DNA from: Polyangia bacterium
Lineage (GTDB): Bacteria > Myxococcota_A > Polyangia > Polyangiales > Polyangiaceae
Length of the DNA stretch: 64,000 nucleotides
Direction of reading: 5' to 3'
Assembly (NCBI GenBank): GCA_030426145.1
Contig: JAUHZF010000001.1
Span: 1 to 64,000, forward strand
Made by a program: the position numbers and the translations under genes. Within the stretch, counting starts at the first letter, position 1, and each line of letters opens with the position of its first letter. The notes beneath the pieces are model-generated. The model was not told where the DNA came from. It was given only the letters and a program-made list of their open reading frames with translations, and made no database searches. Of this stretch, positions 59,782 through 64,000 are shown one piece after another.

Positions 59782-59813
59782 CGAACTGTTCACATCCGCT
59801 CGTGAACAGTTCG
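59782..59813. promoter_or_regulatory. Paired palindromic operator/enhancer TGAAC-N-GTTCA, locus d
   Basis: CGAACTGTTCA at 59782-59792 and TGAACAGTTCG at 59803-59813 have centres 21 bp apart, the same spacing as at locus a. They lie between divergent sigma54-like promoters at 59656-59671 and 59909-59924. Confidence 0.75.
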
Positions 59814-59908
59814 CGCGAACGATGGGTCTCGGCTGATCCCCTCGCAACTCACCGAAACGTCGACGACGGGGGCTCCCGCGCCTTCGTTTTGACGGGCGGC
59901 GATTCGGT

Positions 59909-59924
59909 TGGCCCCTCGTGTGCA
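59909..59924 (+). promoter_or_regulatory. Candidate sigma54 promoter of lipoprotein genes at 60025
   Basis: The sequence TGGCCCCTCGTGTGCA has GG-N10-GC spacing; the -24 box is TGGC and the -12 box is TGCA, with the distal bases of each differing from consensus. It lies about 100 nt before the ATG at 60025 and about 95 bp after the palindrome pair. Confidence 0.6.
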
Positions 59925-60024
59925 ATCCCTGGCGCTGGCCGCGGACGAAGCGGCACCGCAGCCCACCGACGGAGCCAGCGGCGGCGGCGCCCATCGCGGC
60001 GCGATGACTCGAGGAGAAACTGAC

Positions 60025-60426
60025 ATGGAAGAGAAGTGGAACGATCGAACCAGACTGCTGACGTTTTGCGCAGCCATGCTGAGCGGTTGCATCGGGCTAA
60101 CGGGTTGCGCCCAGCCCGCCATCATCGGCGATTGGGAGAGCTCGGAGCAGCTAGGAGGACAGCGAGACGAGCTCGAGCTCGAGGAAGACGAGAGGGGGGC
60201 CGCGCTCATCTGGGTGACGTCTGAGGGGCGCCTGATCGCGATCGAATACGACGTGGAGTGGAGAGAGGACGGAACCGACCGCTACGAGGTCGATCTCGAA
60301 TGCGACGGCGACTGCGCGTCTCTCGACTTCACCATGGATTGCGAGATGCGGGGCGATGACGACGAGATGAAATGCGACGCCGACGGCATCTTCAACAACT
60401 TCGAATTCGAGTGGGAGCGGCGCTGA
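60025..60426 (+). CDS. Small acidic lipoprotein
   Basis: This encodes 133 residues from ATG at 60025, preceded by GAGGAG at the correct distance; the in-frame ATG at 60004 is upstream of that site. The signal LLTFCAAMLSGCIGLTGCAQ has two possible lipoboxes, LSGC and LTGC. The mature part is very acidic, with strands (ALIWVTSEGRLIAIEYDVEW) and an Asp/Glu/Cys tail (DLECDGDCASLDF, DCEMRGDDDEMKCDAD) that could bind cations. It is the first of three small lipoproteins behind a sigma54-type promoter. Confidence 0.75.
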   Translation: MEEKWNDRTRLLTFCAAMLSGCIGLTGCAQPAIIGDWESSEQLGGQRDELELEEDERGAALIWVTSEGRLIAIEYDVEWREDGTDRYEVDLECDGDCASLDFTMDCEMRGDDDEMKCDADGIFNNFEFEWERR

Positions 60427-60467
60427 AGCATCTCATCCCTCAACCCATGAACACGCAAGGAACAGAC

Positions 60468-60965
60468 ATGAAGCTATCCCGCCGAATCGCCACTTTAAGC
60501 CTCGTCGCAGCTGCCGCACTCTGGAGCGGCTGCACCGTCGAATCCCGAGATGAAGACGACGATGACCGAGGAAGCGTTCCCCCCGACAACACCGAGGAGG
60601 GCGGCGCCTGCCAATCCGACAACGACTGCAAGGGAGACCGCATTTGCCAGGAGCAAGTCTGTGTCGACCCGAGCGATGGGGGGCCACCCCCGGATGGGGG
60701 CGAGGATACGGCCACCCTCTTGGTCTCGAACGAGTCGGAGACCACCGTTCTCTTCTTCCAGGCCAGAGGTTGCGGTGCAACCGAGTGGAGCGGAGACCTG
60801 CTGGGTAGCGAGATCATTCCCGGCGGAGGAAGTGTCACCTGGAGTGATGTTCCCATCGGTTGCTACGACTTTCGCGCCGAGGCTGGGGGAGACGTTGGAT
60901 TCTGGGAGTTCGAGGACATCGTACTCACGGCGGGTGAAACCCAGCAGATCCGCCTGCTGCCGTAG
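60468..60965 (+). CDS. Small Cys-rich lipoprotein, tandem copy 1
   Basis: This encodes 165 residues from ATG at 60468, preceded by AAGGAAC. The signal TLSLVAAAALWSGCTVE has lipobox WSGC. A Cys cluster (ACQSDNDCKGDRICQEQVCV) resembles small disulfide modules. A C-terminal beta-domain (ATLLVSNESETTVLFFQARG, CYDFRAEAGGDVGFWEFED) follows. The protein is paralogous to the next gene over its whole length, and the 30 bases around the start codon are nearly identical in both (60456-60485 and 61111-61140). Confidence 0.78.
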   Translation: MKLSRRIATLSLVAAAALWSGCTVESRDEDDDDRGSVPPDNTEEGGACQSDNDCKGDRICQEQVCVDPSDGGPPPDGGEDTATLLVSNESETTVLFFQARGCGATEWSGDLLGSEIIPGGGSVTWSDVPIGCYDFRAEAGGDVGFWEFEDIVLTAGETQQIRLLP

Positions 60966-61122
60966 TCCAAGAATATGCAAGCTCCGACGAAGAGCTTCCA
61001 AACTCCCGGCCTCATGGCAGCTCCTTCGCGGTTGCGGACCGCTCTCGTCACACCTACCGAACGGTACTGCTCGTGGTAGTGCAGCCATGCTGAGCTGTCT
61101 CACCGTGCTACAAGGAACGGAC

Positions 61123-61572
61123 ATGAAGCTATCCCGCCGAGTCTCCACCTGTAGCCTCGTCGTGGCCGCCGCACTCTCGAGCGGCTGCGCCGTCGACTCT
61201 CAAGATGAGGACGGCGCAGCGGGCAGCGCGTGCGAATTCAACAACGACTGCAAAGGCGTCTGCGTGGAGCAGGTCTGTGTTGACCTGAACGGGCCTCCCG
61301 ATGACCCCCAGTCCTACAAGGGTAGCATCTTGGTGTCGAACGAGTCGGAGTTCACCGTGCCCTTCTTATGGATCAAACCATGCGGCACCTCCGACTGGGG
61401 CAACGTGTTGGGCGACGGAGTCATTGCTCCCGGAGGAACACTCAGCTGGCCCGAGGTGCACATGGGTTGCTACGACTATCGCGCTGAGATTGACGAAGGC
61501 GGCGAGGACTGGGAGTTCCTGGACCGCTGGCTCTTGCCGGGCAAGACCGAGCACCTCCGCCTGCGGCCGTAG
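61123..61572 (+). CDS. Small Cys-rich lipoprotein, tandem copy 2
   Basis: This encodes 149 residues. The signal CSLVVAAALSSGCAVD has lipobox SSGC; the Cys cluster is SACEFNNDCKGVCVEQVCV, and the beta-domain (GSILVSNESEFTVPFLWIKP; CYDYRAEIDEGGEDWEFLDR) matches the preceding gene. The Gly/Asp linker of copy 1 is shorter here. Between the copies (60966-61122) is a partial repeat of the segment GCAGCCATGCTGAGC found in the 60025 gene, so the cluster grew by local duplication. Confidence 0.78.
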   Translation: MKLSRRVSTCSLVVAAALSSGCAVDSQDEDGAAGSACEFNNDCKGVCVEQVCVDLNGPPDDPQSYKGSILVSNESEFTVPFLWIKPCGTSDWGNVLGDGVIAPGGTLSWPEVHMGCYDYRAEIDEGGEDWEFLDRWLLPGKTEHLRLRP

Positions 61573-61838
61573 AGCCTCACGGATGGACGAGGGGCCGCTG
61601 CTCGTCGGCTCCCTCGGGGTTCTCCACCAGCATGGTCCTCATATCCACAACTTGAGCTGGAAGGCCCAACTTCGGCATCCCGCGACAATGCCTAGCCCGT
61701 ACCCTTCTCGATCTTGCCCTCCGAAACGCTCTCGCGCGGCTACCGGAGGGGCAGAGCGACCCTGGATAGCCATCCCGGCGGATGGCTTCGCCGCCATGTG
61801 TACGTGACGGCCGGCGCCGTCCGAGGCATGAGCCACAC

Positions 61839-63965
61839 GTGTCGTATGCGTTTCGGTTCTACGGTTGTGAGCCGTCCGATTGGTTTGAAGGCGCCAACGA
61901 CGGACACCACTACGAGGTCGCCTTCGCGAAGCCTCCCACGGCAACCCAACTGGAGCGCCTTGCGACGGCGTTCGAGACCGCCTTCGCGACGGGTCCGGCG
62001 AGAGCGGCGCGCGCCCCATGGCTTTGGTCAGGGCGAGTGGCGCGATTCTCGCTCGGCGAGAGGTGGAGTCGCGGGACCCGTGGCATGTTCAGGCAGGTGG
62101 CGTCTTTCCTGACCTCGCTGCACGGTATGTGCCCGATTGAGGATGTGCTGTTCTGGGGTCGACGCGAAGCGGGCACAGGCGCTTGGGACCAATGGTCGGA
62201 GGCGCAGCGGCCGGGGCCTATACCGGGGCCGCCCTACCCGGAAGGGGGAGCTAGACGCCCGGTCGACCCTAGCTTGCTGGAAGCTGCGCCACTCGATGAG
62301 TTCGAGGCGCTGCGTGAGGCCGCGAGGCGTGCGATCCTCGCGCAACGTATCGCGTCGTCGAACGCGAAGTCTGGAGTCGAGCTAGCTGCCGCTGCTATAC
62401 TGGACCGTACGCCAAGGCAGCAGGCGCTTCACACCGCAGCTGCGCTTCGGGTGGGCCAGCCGGAGCCGCCGCGAGATGCCGACCATCGTCGTCGGAATGG
62501 CTACCATCTCCGCACCATTGAGCCACACATCATTGCTGGCAGGTACGACGATAACTCTCTGCAGGGTCTCTTCCTGTTCGGCGGGGACGGTAGGCCCCGC
62601 GCGATAGAGACTCCGGAGCCAGTCAACTTCTCGACGAGTCTCGCTCTGCACGAGGGGGGCAGAGCTGGAATCGTGGGCGTGGGCAAAGACGTAGTCGCGC
62701 TCGACGTAGAAACCATGGCGACCAAAGTGGCGTGGTCGGCCGAGACGAGCGTCCACGGGGTTGGATACTTTGGGGACCTTTGGGTAGTGCTGACGCGAGT
62801 AGGTCTCTTCGTACTCGATATGGCCTGCGAGCGAGCCAAAGTGGTGGCGCAGGCAAAGGCTAAGCTGCCGGGTGGGTCGACGGGGCGACAGCTGATCGTC
62901 GTGCGTCGCGGTACTGTCGCGGTGGTGATCGAGAAGGGCCGCTTCCTCGTCTACGGTTGGGCCTCGGGCAAACTGAAGAAGCTAGTCGTATTCAAGCATC
63001 CTACCGCCTGGAAGGCGGAAGAGAGCGACGGGCGACTTCTGGTGTCCGATGGGCGCGAGGCATGGGAGGTGCGTGGGATTGACGAGCTCTATGAAGCCTG
63101 GGCAGGAGCGCTAGCGGCCGAGGCGGCGCGCGCCACGACCGCCCGGCATACCAGAGCCAAGTTGACCTTGGAGTCGCGCGCCTCGATGCCCGTCGTCTCG
63201 ATGGATTCAGTAGATAGGAGGTTGCGGGATCGCTTTCCCGAAGAAGCGCATTTCGTCTCGGCCGGAGGAACATCGGTCGGACACGCGTGCGTGCGATGGG
63301 AGGAGCTGGGGGGCTCGCAGCGACCCGTGTCTGTCTTGGCATTCGCGCGCAGCGATGGCGACGTAGTGGTGGTCGATGAGGTGGCACTCGCGGAGGCAGG
63401 ACTTTCGACGACTCTGGGCAAGGTGACTTGTACGCGAGACGGTAGCTACGGAGCGATCGACGCGGGCAAACAGATGGCGATCATTCACACTCCCTCCGGG
63501 CAACTGTACCGCTACAAGTCGCCTCGGCACCATCAACCGCAGGCGTTTGGGGTCACCGACGACGGGACCTTGGTCGTCCTCCACGCACTTCCGTGGGCCA
63601 AGAAAGACAAGCCCCACCTGGAAACTGCGCGCTTGTCGGGCTCGACTGCGGACGGCGCATGGCCCCAGTCGGACGTCTTGGTGATCCCAAGAGCTCAGAG
63701 CATCCGCGTTCACGGTCGGGTCGTGGCCGTGTTGACGTCAGCAGCTACACGTCTGGCGCTCTTCGCTGTGGACCCAGATGGACGGCTTGTGAAGCTCGGT
63801 GGTTTCAAGGAGCGCGTCACCGATGCGGCCTTCGACGCGGATGGCAGGCTCTTCGTTTCGGTTCCCGGCGGTGCATTCGAGGTTGCAGGCCTCGCACAGG
63901 TCGCGCAAGCGAAACTCGATGCGGCCCGCAGGCGAAGCGCAAAGAACCGGAAGGGAGGTGGATGA
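61839..63965 (+). CDS. Large beta-propeller-like protein of unknown function
   Basis: This encodes 708 residues from GTG at 61839 (upstream in-frame starts give Arg-rich leaders). There is no signal peptide. The first 200 residues are a mixed domain (SYAFRFYGCEPSDWFEGAND, HYEVAFAKPPTATQLERL). From about residue 215 there are repeated four-strand units (LQGLFLFGGDGRPRAIE, VGVGKDVVALDVETMATKVA, GYFGDLWVVLTRVGLFVLD), as in a beta-propeller, interrupted near residue 410 by a helical section. It ends with a Lys/Arg-rich helix (AKLDAARRRSAKNRKGGG). No family was recognised. It overlaps the next gene by ATGA. Confidence 0.65.
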   Translation: MSYAFRFYGCEPSDWFEGANDGHHYEVAFAKPPTATQLERLATAFETAFATGPARAARAPWLWSGRVARFSLGERWSRGTRGMFRQVASFLTSLHGMCPIEDVLFWGRREAGTGAWDQWSEAQRPGPIPGPPYPEGGARRPVDPSLLEAAPLDEFEALREAARRAILAQRIASSNAKSGVELAAAAILDRTPRQQALHTAAALRVGQPEPPRDADHRRRNGYHLRTIEPHIIAGRYDDNSLQGLFLFGGDGRPRAIETPEPVNFSTSLALHEGGRAGIVGVGKDVVALDVETMATKVAWSAETSVHGVGYFGDLWVVLTRVGLFVLDMACERAKVVAQAKAKLPGGSTGRQLIVVRRGTVAVVIEKGRFLVYGWASGKLKKLVVFKHPTAWKAEESDGRLLVSDGREAWEVRGIDELYEAWAGALAAEAARATTARHTRAKLTLESRASMPVVSMDSVDRRLRDRFPEEAHFVSAGGTSVGHACVRWEELGGSQRPVSVLAFARSDGDVVVVDEVALAEAGLSTTLGKVTCTRDGSYGAIDAGKQMAIIHTPSGQLYRYKSPRHHQPQAFGVTDDGTLVVLHALPWAKKDKPHLETARLSGSTADGAWPQSDVLVIPRAQSIRVHGRVVAVLTSAATRLALFAVDPDGRLVKLGGFKERVTDAAFDADGRLFVSVPGGAFEVAGLAQVAQAKLDAARRRSAKNRKGGG

Positions 63966-64000
63966 CCCTTCCCCCGTCTGGCCCTTCGAGGCCTATAGAG
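63962..64000 (+). CDS. Start of next gene, cut by window end
   Basis: An ATG at 63962 overlaps the previous stop as ATGA, and thirteen codons are visible (TLPPSGPSRPIE after Met). The overlap implies an operon with the propeller-like gene. Nothing can be said of its function. Confidence 0.5.
   Translation, partial: MTLPPSGPSRPIE

Overview
The window looks like a chromosome piece from a myxobacterium (Myxococcota, probably Polyangiales). The evidence is the high GC content, Hanks-type Ser/Thr kinases with Pro-rich tails, sigma54 activators with FHA or GAF domains, a PEGA-domain protein, many Cys- and Pro-rich lipoproteins, type VI secretion (T6SS) cargo genes of the DUF2169/pentapeptide/DUF4150 kind and a possible MYXO-CTERM tail. 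Placement below phylum level is inference. I see no rRNA, tRNA, CRISPR array or transposase.

Region 1 (1-23.9 kb) is a T6SS accessory and effector region. A tightly coupled minus-strand operon (6764 to 243) encodes an Ala/Pro-rich two-domain protein, a pentapeptide-repeat protein, a DUF3540-like protein, a PAAR-like DUF4150 tip, a DUF2169-pentapeptide adaptor and a lipoprotein. A VgrG follows on the plus strand with a formylglycine-generating-enzyme-like (FGE-like) lipoprotein. Two cargo proteins with a Cys-x-Cys motif (9865-8604 and 18699-19780) each carry a single-base frameshift. A GH19-like hydrolase overlaps a lipoprotein (19780-21803), and an M15-like His-motif protein overlaps another lipoprotein (23294-21860). 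Both pairs read like effector-immunity modules. Between them lie an RraA-family protein, an outer-membrane barrel candidate, a signal-peptidase-I homologue lacking both catalytic residues, and a von Willebrand A lipoprotein.

Region 2 (23.9-35.6 kb) is accessory DNA. It holds a 497-bp duplication (23979-24475 and 35074-35570), a Lys-rich-tailed protein coupled to a hydrophobic beta-rich protein, three tandem paralogues of an unrecognised family (27599-31960), the 3' remnant of a DUF2169 gene, a zinc-ribbon membrane protein and a lipoprotein.

Region 3 (35.6-61.6 kb) is a signalling and biosynthesis region: a PEGA protein, four Ser/Thr kinases (one fused to an ATPase/TPR module), two sigma54 activators, two long FGE-like lipoproteins, several Cys-rich lipoproteins, and a minus-strand seven-gene operon (56951 to 48944) that looks like an isoprenoid or carotenoid pathway (polyprenyl synthase, CrtC-like hydratase, SCP2-like protein, large FAD oxidoreductase). 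Four divergent intergenic regions share palindromic TGAAC-N-GTTCA sites, mostly 21 bp apart. Each is flanked by candidate sigma54 promoters (GG-N10-GC). In four genes the -12 GC lies exactly 14 nt before the start codon, implying near-leaderless mRNAs. I infer one sigma54 regulon joining kinases, activators, surface lipoproteins and the isoprenoid operon. This is the most interesting system in the window.

Region 4 (61.8 kb to end) has a long beta-propeller-like protein and the first codons of a coupled downstream gene.
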